A DNA stretch of 64,000 nucleotides from the NCBI GenBank assembly GCA_028023455.1, contig JAQFVV010006238.1, positions 2,486,572 through 2,550,571 on the forward strand. Direction: 5' to 3'. The position numbers and the translations under genes were made by a program. The notes beneath the pieces are model-generated. The model worked only from the letters and a program-made list of their open reading frames with translations, did not search any database and was not told the DNA's origin. Below are positions 47,222 through 57,124 of the stretch, piece by piece. Position 1 is the first letter of the stretch. Each line of letters opens with the position of its first letter. Origin of the DNA: Epiperipatus broadwayi. Lineage: Eukaryota; Onychophora; Udeonychophora; Euonychophora; Peripatidae.

Positions 47222-47234
47222 GTAAAATAAAAAA

Positions 47235-48083
47235 ATGGATTATATTTGTATTTCAAAATGTTTATATAATCGGGAAAAGGAAATTAAGCGTGCTGTTGTA
47301 GAATGTACTATATGTGATGGGGTATATCACTTGAAATGTTTAAATAAGACTAGGAAGGATGTAAATGGTTTATGGTTATGCAGTCAGTGTATTAATATGA
47401 TAAAAGAGGTGAGAAAGTGTTTTCAAAGTGTAGATAGTCGAAGAATAGTGGGTGGAGAAAGTAATAGTGTAATGGAGATGATTAGTCAAAGAATAAATAA
47501 GATAGAGGAAGAATTGAAGGATGTAGAAGTAAAATTAAAATCATTAGAGATAAAATGTGAGGAGATAAAGGAATTATTGAGTAGGAATGATAAGGAAGAA
47601 ATAGATAAGGAGGACCACAAGGTATTAGAAAATGTTATAGATAGAGCAGAAAAAGTAGATTATGAAACAGTATTGATAGGAGATTCACTAATTAGAGAAT
47701 GTGGGGATATAATTGCAAGGGAAAATAGAAGTAGGTATGTAAGAGTATGTTTGCCTGGAGCTAGAATTAGGGATGTAGCAGATAAAGTTAAAAAACAAGG
47801 TAGTAGAGATGTATATGTTATGGTGGGGACTAATAATTTATTAGAATCATCAGAGAGAATAATGGATGATTATGTAGATTTGATTAGGAATTTGATTATG
47901 ATTAAAGGAAGAGTAGGAATAGTTGGATTATTACCAAGGTTTGACAAGAGTTATTTGTTAGATAGGGCATGTTCTATAAATGAGAGATTGAAAAAATTGT
48001 GTGAGAGAAATAATGTTATGTTTGTGGATGTGTGGATTGTTTTATTGGAAAGAGAGAGTATAGTAAAGATGGGTTGCATTTAG
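47235..48083 (+). CDS. LINE-A ORF1: PHD finger + SGNH esterase (frameshifted end)
   Basis: 282 residues as read. Residues 5-52 form a C4HC3 PHD-type finger (Cys5, Cys9, Cys24, Cys27, His32, Cys35, Cys49, Cys52, with the usual Trp before the last pair). A coiled-coil-like charged stretch follows (about 75-130). An SGNH/GDSL esterase begins near 143: block I with IGDSL (about 148-152) and block III GTNNLL (about 197-202). The conserved final Asp-x-x-His block is missing from this frame. It is present in the neighbouring frame (DGLHLGKQGSEVLGSL, ending at 48146-48148), so a small indel in the AG-rich run near 48045-48060 has cut it off. PHD plus esterase ORF1s are known in CR1/L2-group LINEs, where they are thought to act in RNP or chromatin association. 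ORF2 follows within 100 bases. Confidence 0.9.
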   Translation: MDYICISKCLYNREKEIKRAVVECTICDGVYHLKCLNKTRKDVNGLWLCSQCINMIKEVRKCFQSVDSRRIVGGESNSVMEMISQRINKIEEELKDVEVKLKSLEIKCEEIKELLSRNDKEEIDKEDHKVLENVIDRAEKVDYETVLIGDSLIRECGDIIARENRSRYVRVCLPGARIRDVADKVKKQGSRDVYVMVGTNNLLESSERIMDDYVDLIRNLIMIKGRVGIVGLLPRFDKSYLLDRACSINERLKKLCERNNVMFVDVWIVLLERESIVKMGCI

Positions 48084-48242
48084 GAAAACAAGGAAGTGAA
48101 GTTTTAGGGAGTTTGATTTATAAAGAATTTTTTTCGGGAAACTTATAAAGGGGGTGGGTTTTTAAATTGTAATATTATTAAAAAGAATGGATGGAATATA
48201 AGAAGTAAGCAAAAGGAATTTGATTTTGATATAAATATAGAT

Positions 48243-49901
48243 ATGGAGAAGGAATGGGTTTGTAAAATTAATGGTAAGAAAGTAATTTATAAATGTAATG
48301 GAGAAGAAAGAATTAAAAGAATTTATAAAAGAGTAGTTAGGAAAGAAGAAATTGTTAAAATTGGGTTTTTGAATATGCAAGGTGGTAGGAAACCAGAAAA
48401 GTGGATGGAATTAAATAAAACAATTGAAAATGAAGAGCTTGAGGTATTAGCAGTAGTGGAAACACATTTAAGAGAAGAAGAAGAACCTATTTTGGAACAG
48501 TTGGTATGGCAGGGTATAAATAGAAAAGAAAAAAAAAAGGGGTGGTGGTATAGGTGTTATATCAAAAAATATTTAAATATTGTTAAATGTCAAGAACATT
48601 TGTGGTTTGAAATAAGGTTGGGTAGACAAGAATGGATGGTGGCTATAGTTTATATAGCTACTGGAGATAGTCAAATTATATTGGAGTGGAATAGTAACAT
48701 ATACGAATGTTTAGTTAAGGATATACAAAGTTTTAAAGAAAAGGGGAAGAGAATAATGGTTATAGGGGATATGAATGGACATATTGAAGAAATTGATGAT
48801 GTAGATAATAAAAATGGACAGCTTTTGAAGAATTTTTGTCAGAAAGTGAATTTGAGTATTGGAAATTTATTAAATATTTATGAGGGACAATACACATGGT
48901 CCAGAAATAATATATTTCACACAATAGATTATGTATTGGTAGAGAAAGAGGGAATAAATAAAATACGGAAAATTAAGGTATTTGATAATGAAGAAAAAGT
49001 ATGCACTAGTGATCATAATTTCATTGTAATTGAAATGGTTAGTAATGTGATGGAGAATAGAAATAAAAGTAGAAATAATAGTGAAAGATGTGGATGGAGA
49101 GTAAATGATAAGAATAAGTTGGAAGAGTATAAAATACAAGTTGAAGAAATAATGGAAGAGTGGGTTGGGGATGAGTATAAGGATTGGTGTAAGGAAGTAG
49201 AAAAAGTTGCAAATAGGGTTTTAGGTGAGAATATTGAAAAGAATAAAAGTAATAAAAAAATTAAAATTAGTAAAAGTGTAAAAGAAAGGAAAGAAGCATG
49301 TAGAGAATATAAGTGTGCTATTAAGAATAAGGAAAGTGAAAAAGATATTAATGCTAAATGGGAAAAGTACTTAGAAAAGAAGAAGTTGGCTAAAATAGAT
49401 ATTTATAGAGAGAGAATGAAATTGAATAGTAAATTGTTGGAGGATATTAATAAAAGTGGAAGAGATGGAAGTAAAAAAATTTGGAATTATATTAAAAGGA
49501 GAAATGTAGATCTGAGAGAGTTAGTATTACTAGATGATGAGGGAATTGAGTGTAGTTCTAGAGAAGATTTAGAGAGAATCTTAAATAGTTATGTAATGAA
49601 TATAGAAAAGATGTTAAATGTGAATGATAGAATATTAGAAAATATGAAAGAATATAGTAATGGGAATATTAGTTTTTCAGAAAATGAACTAAATGAGGTA
49701 GAGAAGAAATTGAAAAGTGGGAAGGCAAGAGGTTTAGATGGATGGGCAGCAGAGATGGTAATGAATTTAGGATATAGGGCAAAAGTAAAGTTATTATCCT
49801 GTTTTAATAAAATGGCACAGAATAGAGTTTTCCCAAGTAGTTGGAGTAATACAAGAGTAAGGTTATTATTTAAAGGAAAGGTAAGGATAAAAGTTGAATA
49901 A
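48243..49901 (+). CDS. LINE-A ORF2, part 1: APE endonuclease and RT N-terminus
   Basis: 552 residues. The apurinic-type endonuclease shows GFLNMQG (Asn near 44), VVETH (Glu near 73), GDMNGHI (near 176) and SDHNFIVIE (near 255), the expected metal- and phosphate-binding residues, so this domain looks largely intact. Near residues 98-112 the text WWYRCYIKKY replaces the expected GGGIGVI, which is found in the next frame; two compensating shifts in A-runs bracket it. A basic linker follows, then the pre-RT block KSGKARGLDGWAAEMV and SWSNTRVRLLFKGK. A frameshift next to this causes the stop at 49901, and the RT continues at 49938. Confidence 0.88.
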   Translation: MEKEWVCKINGKKVIYKCNGEERIKRIYKRVVRKEEIVKIGFLNMQGGRKPEKWMELNKTIENEELEVLAVVETHLREEEEPILEQLVWQGINRKEKKKGWWYRCYIKKYLNIVKCQEHLWFEIRLGRQEWMVAIVYIATGDSQIILEWNSNIYECLVKDIQSFKEKGKRIMVIGDMNGHIEEIDDVDNKNGQLLKNFCQKVNLSIGNLLNIYEGQYTWSRNNIFHTIDYVLVEKEGINKIRKIKVFDNEEKVCTSDHNFIVIEMVSNVMENRNKSRNNSERCGWRVNDKNKLEEYKIQVEEIMEEWVGDEYKDWCKEVEKVANRVLGENIEKNKSNKKIKISKSVKERKEACREYKCAIKNKESEKDINAKWEKYLEKKKLAKIDIYRERMKLNSKLLEDINKSGRDGSKKIWNYIKRRNVDLRELVLLDDEGIECSSREDLERILNSYVMNIEKMLNVNDRILENMKEYSNGNISFSENELNEVEKKLKSGKARGLDGWAAEMVMNLGYRAKVKLLSCFNKMAQNRVFPSSWSNTRVRLLFKGKVRIKVE

Positions 49902-49937
49902 TTATAGAGATAGGTAAATAGTTTATAAAAGTTTTGA

Positions 49938-50636
49938 GTGGAGAAAGTGAAATGGATGGAAGGAATGAGGGAAAGAGGTTTTAGATTAGATAGGCGTATA
50001 GGAGATAGTTTATTTGTAGTTACACAACTTATGGATATGAGTAGGAATGCAGATAAACAGTTATATATGAGTTTTATAGATATAGAGAAGGCATATGATA
50101 GAGTAAATAGAAATAGATTATGGATAAGTTTAGCAAATTTGGGAATGGATGAAGCTTTAATAGATATTATTAAGAAATTATATGAAAATAATTATTATAT
50201 ATATCAATTAGAGAATATAGAATCAATTAAAGTTAAAAATGGTGTGGGACTAAGGCAAGGATGCCCTATGTCACCTATTTTGTTTGTGTTGTATTTGAGT
50301 GAAATGGAAAGAGCAATAGAAAGATTAGGAAGAGGGATAGAGATACCGTTAATAGGTAGTAAGGGAGTATATATTTTGTCAGGTCTTTTTTTTGCAGATG
50401 ATATATTTTTGTGTGCAGAAAAAAGAGAAGATATGGAAGTTATGTTGAGGACATGTGCAAGGGTGGGTAAAGAGATGGGGATTAAATTTAGTGAAGAAAA
50501 ATCAAATATAATGATGGTTAATATTAAGGAAAGAGAAGATGTAGAATTTTTATTGGGAGATATTAAGTTAAGTGTGGTGAATAGATATAGTTATTTGGGA
50601 ATTATTTTAAGTAATCAGAAAAATTATTTGGATTAA
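49938..50636 (+). pseudogene. LINE-A ORF2, part 2: reverse transcriptase core
   Basis: 232 residues. Contains GFRLDRRIGDSLFVV, then MSFIDIEKAYDRVN (first catalytic Asp), LRQGCPMSPILF, and the double-Asp box LFFADDIFLCAE, then IKFSEEKSN and YSYLGI. These are RT blocks 2-7 in order. It is separated from part 1 by a damaged stretch and ends at an in-frame stop (TAA near 50634) where the homologous frame would read on, so the enzyme is not made whole by this copy. Confidence 0.9.
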
Positions 50637-50648
50637 TGGGAGAAAAAA

Positions 50649-51615
50649 TTGATAAATGAAGCAAAGAAAAGAAAGGGATTGATAAAGAAATTAACAGTAT
50701 TTTCATATAATAAATATGATGTAGCTAGAATTATATGGAAAGGAGTTGCAGTAGCAGGGTTAACATATGGTAATGATGCATTATATGTTAGTAAAAAGAT
50801 ATTAGATTATTTAGAAAAACTCAAAGGGAAGTAGGAAGACATGCATTGGATGCAGAAGTATGGACAGCAAGGGAGGCAATTCAAGGAGAAATGGGATGGT
50901 CAAGTTTTCATATGAGAGATGCAAAAGTAAAATGAAAATGTTTGGTAGATTGCAGTTTATGGATAATAAAAGAATAGCTAAAATAGTATTTAATTGGGTT
51001 ATGAGTAAAGGGCAGGTAACAAGATGGGTGAGAAAGGTAATGCGCTATGCAAAAGATTTGGATAAAGAATTTATATCAGTATATTTGTACAAAAGATGGG
51101 ATGATTGTGTTAAGAGGATTATTGAGTGTTATAGTAGTAAGGAATGGGATAAAAGAATAGATTTATTAATAAAGACTAGGGAGTTAGAGAGATGGAGAAA
51201 TAGTATGGAGAGTAAAAAGAGTTTAAATATATATAGAAATAAACAGAATATTAGGTGTGAGTTAATATATGATAATAGTAAGGAAAGTAGTTTATTGTTT
51301 AAGGCTCGAACGGGATCTTTAGCTACAAAAGAATATACATGTAAATGGAAAAATATGGGTGATTTATTTTGTAAATTATGTAAGGAAGGAATTGAAAATA
51401 TTAGGCATTTGTTAATTGAATGTAAATGTTTGAAAACAGAAAGGGTACATATAATGAAGTTGTGGAAAAATAAATATGAAAAGAGTGATTATACAGAAAG
51501 TGAATTATTGGTTTTTATGCTAGGTTTGGGAAAAGATAAGGGGGATTTAGATATAAAGGTTATAGAGTTGACAAAAATTATGTTGTGGAAATGGGATAGA
51601 GCAGATTATGGGTAA
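50649..51615 (+). pseudogene. LINE-A ORF2, part 3: thumb region and C-terminal zinc knuckle
   Basis: Two open pieces, 50649-50834 and 50860-51615, offset by a frameshift near 50830; a further shift near 50920 is seen by comparison with the copy at 11978-12283. The last part has CKLCKEGIENIRHLLIECKC, a Cys-x2-Cys...His...Cys knuckle typical of CR1-type C-termini, and ends at TAA 51613-51615. The truncated copies at 11459-12322 and 39603-40633 align here. Confidence 0.9.
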
Positions 51616-51710
51616 ATTTAGAGTGGGGAATGTAAAAGAAAGTGGCTAACAGGTTTATCTGGGCTTAATTGCTGAGATATTCTTGACTTCGTTTAAGGAG
51701 AAGCCATAAT

Positions 51711-51731
51711 ACATCACATCACATCACATCA
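51711..51731 (+). repeat. LINE-A 3' tail, ATCAC pentamers
   Basis: About four units of ACATC/ATCAC at the very end of LINE-A. The truncated copies end in one or two of the same units next to different flanks, showing that the pentamer is part of the element's 3' end. Confidence 0.85.
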
Positions 51732-51809
51732 ACAAGTGTAAAATATTTTTACATAAACGCAAAAGGAGTCAGAATTAACTACCTTATGGTTATATGATGT
51801 AAATAAAAT

Positions 51810-52315
51810 CATTTTTGGATTAAACCATGTATTATTTTGTTTAGATTCCTGATATTTTTTTGAAGTATCATTCATTATTGCCAAGGCTAAGATCTTACTG
51901 GAAGAGCTGTTAGATCTTATGCAATAATAATTATTAAGGGTGAGGCAAAGAACAATCAAAGAATGCTTAATCTATTATTGCTTAAGACCACTAAGATCTT
52001 AACCTAGATAATGATGAATAATATTTCATGGAAATGGCAGGAATTTGGTTCAACCCCAAGAAAGACTTTATATATATTTCGGGTTACAAAATTGACACTT
52101 AATTTTATGTAATTCTTAAAGTAATAATGAAAGTGAGCGTGAAGTAAAGAACAATCATTCCAATCCTTATATATAAGAATGATTATTCTTTATTTCACAC
52201 TCAATCCATTATTAAAAGCTGACAATTCTTTGCTAAGGCTTTAACCATGGTGAATTATATTTCATTGAAACATCAATAATTTAAACAAAATAATAAACAG
52301 CTTAACCAAAATATA
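51810..52315. repeat. Complex foldback region with nested inverted units
   Basis: Outer arms: TATTATTTTGTTTAGATTCC near 51829 pairs with AATTTAAACAAAATAATAAA near 52278-52297. A unit around CCAAGGCTAAGATCTTA (51880-51897) is inverted near 51990-52030 and again near 52230-52260. A small perfect-looking hairpin sits at 52137-52198 (GTGAAGTAAAGAACAATCAT and complement). No coding sequence. Confidence 0.65.
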
Positions 52316-53059
52316 AGATTAAGAATGTTTTAGGTTTTCTTTTCTACTTTACCTGATGAAGTTGAGGGGTTTTGGATTGGTAATATGTTTATACTCTGTA
52401 TTCCAGGATAAGATTAGTGCTATAATTTGTTTGTGTATTTAATGTGTATTTATATATATATTATAAATCATGATCATGTTGTCATGAGCAACCATATTAA
52501 ACAAAATTAAAATAAAGTAAAAATACAAGATGCTTCTACAAGATAACCCTTGCCCTCAGCTAGATGAAAAACCAATAATATTCACATAGGTTGTAAAAGA
52601 CATAATTGTATCACATAGTTATCAGATAGATTGACTTAAATTTGGTAGTGTTTTTCAATTTTTATTCATTTCTATGAGAAAACTCTTTCATACAGTTAGT
52701 AATTTTATTGTTTCATCTTGCAAATGAAAAATTTAAAAACACTTTTATTAAATAGAGTTGCTTTTGAACACATGATTTATTAAATAAACATAATCATTTG
52801 CATATTTTTTGATTATTTCAGATTATATTCAGATCAGACTATAAAATCACTGTTAATGTTTTCTACAAATAAAAAATTAAATCTGAAACACTGTCCTTCC
52901 TAGCAGTTAAAACCAGCTCAACTCTTTTAAGTTCAGCTTCCACATCTAAATAAAGACACTTTTTTTTTTGTTTTTATTAATTGAATTCCAAGATATAGCA
53001 TTACGTTAGAAAGCAAAGTAGTGCTATTTTTAAAGCTGTAGTTTCATATCTTGTAGATA
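52316..53059. other. Intronic, nothing recognised
   Basis: AT-rich gap. Confidence 0.35.
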
Positions 53060-53560
53060 ATATCAACAAAACATCACATGATCTCTGCCTATATGTTAAT
53101 TTTAAGTAGCATATAGCATCTCTTCAGGTGTTTCATGTGGTGTAATCTTGAGTAATAAATAAATGTCACATAGTAATGTTTAGTAAATCTCTATCCAATG
53201 TTGTTTTATTCATATTCCAAAATTAGTTTCTATCTGATGTCTTTCATCAGTGAGAAGTTTTGTATCTGAATCTGGTGCAAATAGATTTTTTCTTAGATCT
53301 AATGCACTTTTCATATAACAGCATTAATTTTAAACATTAAAGTATTTTTGAACATCAAACTGATAGTTAAAAACACAAAAATAAATGGTAGTTTCTGAAA
53401 TGATAGATGCATTAACAAACCCAAGTTTATAAGATCCAGATCCAAAACAGCTCACTGATGAAAACTTAAACCATGGTTGAGATACTGAGAATTATTAAGC
53501 ACTGCCATTTGGAATTTGTTGATTACTCAAGTTAACACAAGGTGGCGCAACTGGAGCAGG
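53060..53560. mobile_element. Hairpin repeat family X/A, degenerate copy
   Basis: Segment X-like ACAAAACATCACATGATCTC near 53068 and the body order CATATTCCAAAATTAGTTTC, GTCTTTCATCAGTGAGAAG and TCTTAGATCTAATGCAC near 53209-53310. Old and partly rearranged. A later part near 53440-53545 contains an inverted 'CTCACTGATGAAAACTTAAACC'. Confidence 0.55.
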
Positions 53561-53919
53561 AAAAATAAATACCCTTTAAGATATTGTAAATTTCTGTTTG
53601 CATTGTGCTTGGCAGATTTATTTGTATAGGAAATAAGCTTCTCATCTTCTAATATAATTTCTTCATGTTTAGTTTGTATTCTATCACTTCTAATATTTAG
53701 CTGTTGTAAGGCAAATGTAGCAGTGCTTATGGGCTCCTGGGTCATAGGGGACATTTTATTTTATATGTATAGTCAAAAACATTATGGCAAATGTTATAAT
53801 TGCTTGAGAGTTTATGAGAAGTTTTAATGCTGAAAATGCCAGAACTGAAATGAATCTTAGAACCTTCCACTCCAGAATCTGACACTCTATCATAGTGTTA
53901 AATTCTTGCATTGTTTAGT
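53561..53919 (-). other. Non-coding; weak open stretch on the minus strand
   Basis: A minus-strand frame at 53527-53754 begins MSPMTQEPISTATFALQQLN and has a protein-like composition for about 60 residues. I do not recognise it. It may be an old retrocopy or chance. Confidence 0.25.
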
Positions 53920-54020
53920 GCAGTGGTAGAGTGCCAAAATTGTGGTACATTAGGTCCTCTAGTTATTCCAGTTCTGATACTTCCCGCACTTGAACTTTTT
54001 ATAAACTCTGGAGCCATAAT
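53920..54020 (+). mobile_element. SINE-like repeat family C, best copy
   Basis: GTGCAGTGGTAGAGTGCCAAAA head resembles a tRNA A-box (TGGTAGAGTGC). The middle has TTCCAGTTCTGATACTTCCC, and the end is CACTTGAACTTTTTATAAACTC. Confidence 0.65.
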
Positions 54021-54576
54021 TATTTATTTTATTTTAAATGTTAAAAAGAAGCTTTTAAAAAAATATTATGTGGATGCTCAAGAATTTTAGCTATACTGTT
54101 GGTCCTAACTCACAATCTTCTCCAGTGAAATCCATTGCTCCCTTTTCTACAATAGCACGCCAATTTTCACTTAAATACTGGATTATTTTTGCCTTCATTT
54201 TCATTTCTTTATATATAATCTACTAATCACTATATACTTAAAGAATTACCAGATTTCTTGATTTTCCACCAATAATCCATTTTTTAACAGGAATATTACT
54301 ATTAAAACTTTTTTGCATTTGATCCAGAATAACCACCATTGTTATTAATTATCTAGTCTTTGTTTTGCTCTTTAAGCATATTTCCTTTCATTGGATCTTC
54401 ATTTACTTTCTTTTAGTACTGCTAATTTTCCAGATATTCTTTCTTCTCATTTTTTATAATTTTCTTGCTTTATATGCCCACTGTTTTTTTTACTTCTGTA
54501 ATTTTTTAAAAACAACCTTGTTTTTTTTGCTGACTGTATCCTTTTTGTTATCATTTTGTTCCAAAATCTAGTCTCA
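54021..54576. other. Intronic, T-rich; left target duplication at its end
   Basis: Pyrimidine-rich, no gene. 54562-54576 (CAAAATCTAGTCTCA) is the left duplication of the adjacent element. Confidence 0.5.
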
Positions 54577-54795
54577 TTCAAATATCAGCCTTTTAAGCTA
54601 ATTGTGCATACGCTTTGCGAGTGTTAATAATAAATGAATACTTTCTCACCAATACAAGATATAGTATTTATGCAGGAATAAAAAGAATCCTCTTATTATT
54701 AACACTCGCAAAGTGTATGCACAATTAACTTAAAAGGCTGATATTTGAATGTATACAATTGTAAACATACGCTATATAAAATAAATGCTTATTTA
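54577..54795. mobile_element. Palindromic retroposon-like element, copy 2
   Basis: A 219-bp insert between perfect 15-bp direct repeats CAAAATCTAGTCTCA (54562-54576 and 54796-54810). Inverted arms of about 75 bp (AAATATCAGCCTTTTAAGCT and complement; GCGAGTGTTAATAATAAATG and complement) flank the loop ATACAAGATATAGTATTTATG. A tail of about 50 bp on the right (CATACGCTATATAAAATAAATGC) matches the left tail of copy 1 in complement. The duplication sequence is not low-complexity, so it strongly supports a defined insertion. Confidence 0.85.
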
Positions 54796-54810
54796 CAAAA
54801 TCTAGTCTCA

Positions 54811-57124
54811 AAAATTATTTTTATTTTCAGTTTTTTAAAAAATCTGTGATCTAAATAAGACTATGATCCAAACAAAACATTTAATAATTATCTTTTTTAA
54901 GCTCAAGTTTTATTTGGTCTACATGATAATTTCTTAACTTTATTAAAACCTATTTAGCTATTCAAGTTCTCTTCTTCTCACTTCCATCATCAAACAGTCA
55001 CGTTTTCCAAATTTCCAAAGCATCAATCTATTCTGAAGCTTCCCAATGGTCATTTATAGTACTTTATAACATAAAATAGCCTTAAATATTATTTTCAATC
55101 CAAGTTTTATTGGATCAGTACTAAAAATAAACATTCAAAGAAAAGTCTTAATTTGAAAACACAGCTATTGATTTTTAAGAAATATTGTAGAAGTTTTTGC
55201 ATTAATCATTTTTTCAAGATCCAAGGAATGTGTCTCCAGTAAACTATTTGCTTACAATACTAACATGTAAATGTAAAATAATTATTTTGTTTCAGCATTA
55301 TAAATCTTTAACATTTCACTATCTTTCTCTCTTTCATACAATCTCTAATATTTTTTATTTACTTTTTCTTGGAGTTTTCCTGTTGTTGTCCATCCACCCT
55401 CCAATCTTTTTTATATGTCCAGCTCATTTTAATAGATTTAATAGTTAGAGAATTGTCATACTTTCTCCAATGCCAATATATATATATATATACCTCAGAC
55501 TTAGTTTCAAAGAATGCTTTACTTTATTTTCTAATTATTGGATGTATATATATATATATTGTATAGCAGTTCTATATAGAATATATATTGTATAGCAGTT
55601 CTATATAGAATCACTTTGTGGAATGTCTTGTTGGAAGCCTTGATTATCTTTTACTTCTTTTGTCATTTAGTATTATTTAAAAGACCACCATTTTAATATC
55701 AGGTTTTTAAATTTTGTATCATTGATGTGTAACATGCACACAAATGTATACAAAACACCAATAATAATACTAGTAATAATTATAAATAGTAGTAGAAATG
55801 CTCTGCATAGTTTCAGATTCAACCTTAAAGTCCTCAAATCAATTCTAATTCGGACACTTTCAGAACTTACATTTCTTATGAACTCCGTACAATAAAGTCT
55901 TTTGATTATTTGTTTTATAATATTAATCGTTAATTACTTAAGAGATCATTTGAGTTTTAAAATGGAGACATATATAGAAAGATCATGTGATCTTCAATCA
56001 TTAGATGTAACAGGTTTGTTTCAATCCAGAAAATTTAGTTTTTGATTTTCATTATCTGTCATTGTGCTAAATCATGTGTTTAGTGTTTAGATTGTGTTTT
56101 GTCAATCTAATCATGTATGCGTATATATATATTTACATTCAACCTACTACACTGCATTAATTCATTTACTTTATATTCAACTTTGAAATTATTCTGCATA
56201 AATAGTTTTAAAATGAGTAGAAACTATCTCTGCCGTTCAAGGATTGAGATTTAGCTGCATTGAAAAAGACTATGTTCACATTTGAATCTAATTTGAATTT
56301 CAGGTTTGGTGACATCACTGATCAAACTTACTAATTATGTAAGAGGGTAGCACTTTGTTATTAACAGCAAGTATTCAGTATTTACACTCAACATGCTATG
56401 CTTTGTTGCCTAGTTTATATATATCATCAATCATCCACAAAAATGCATAGAGTCATAATTAGATTATGTTTCATCATCTCACTTTTAAAGTTCATAAACT
56501 TTATTCAAACCTTTGAGTGCAAATATTTTATTATATATGTATATTACATTAACGGAACGGGGGAGTATTTCAAACCAAATTTAATTCTCCAACTAGGAAG
56601 TTTCTATGTCAGAATCTATTTTACAAGTGTATGATTTATTTTTTAAAAGATAAGAAAAATGTTAAAAGTTAAACTTTTATCTGGTGGGAAAGAAAAAAAA
56701 ATCTATCCAAAGTATTGGTGATTCTTAAGTAACATCCTTCAGCATTTCAGGTTTTTCCATTAATGTTGATAGTTGCAATCTAAGTTACGTTTCTGTCTTC
56801 TCAAGAACTTTTAAAATACATCTCAGTTTAAGAGTCACTTTGAAATCCTCTTTTGTAACTTGCTACATTTTTTTTTTCAAAGACTTTTTTTTTTTTACCT
56901 TTCTAATCTCAAGACGTGAACTATTGTAAGGAATGTTGTTTTGTAGTTAGTTATTTATTTTTAAGAGAAGTTTGTAAAAATATATTTAGTAATTTTATTC
57001 TTTCTTTTTTACTACGTGTATACACGTCTCAAATGTATAATATTTTTTTATGGAAATGTGAAAAATTGATTAGATTTTAAAATTTATCTGTACACAAAAA
57101 ACAGAACTGGGATAAATAATAGTA
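54811..57124. other. Intronic; degenerate SINE-C piece and short tandem repeat
   Basis: At about 55795-55920 a degenerate SINE-C copy (TTCTTATGAACTCCGTACAATAAA). At 55553-55610 a 29-bp unit (TATATATTGTATAGCAGTTC...) is present twice in tandem. (TA)n tracts near 55476 and 55543. No gene. Confidence 0.45.

Larger units (their letters stand above)
46837..51731 (+). mobile_element. Near full-length CR1/L2-like LINE (LINE-A)
   Basis: Order: two tandem 5' monomers (46837-47221), ORF1 (47235-48148 with a frameshift), ORF2 (48243-51615, broken in several places), a short 3' UTR, and a tail of ATCAC units (about 51711-51730). An ORF1 with PHD finger plus SGNH esterase, an APE-type endonuclease and no RNase H fit the CR1/L2 group. 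Two 5'-truncated copies in this window share its 3' end exactly. No clear target duplication was found. It lies in sense orientation within the kelch intron. Confidence 0.92.

Noticed and set aside
48162-48380. Minus-strand open frames opposite LINE-A ORF2 (also 48870-49139)
   Set aside because: These are antisense shadows of the purine-rich ORF2 and have no motifs.
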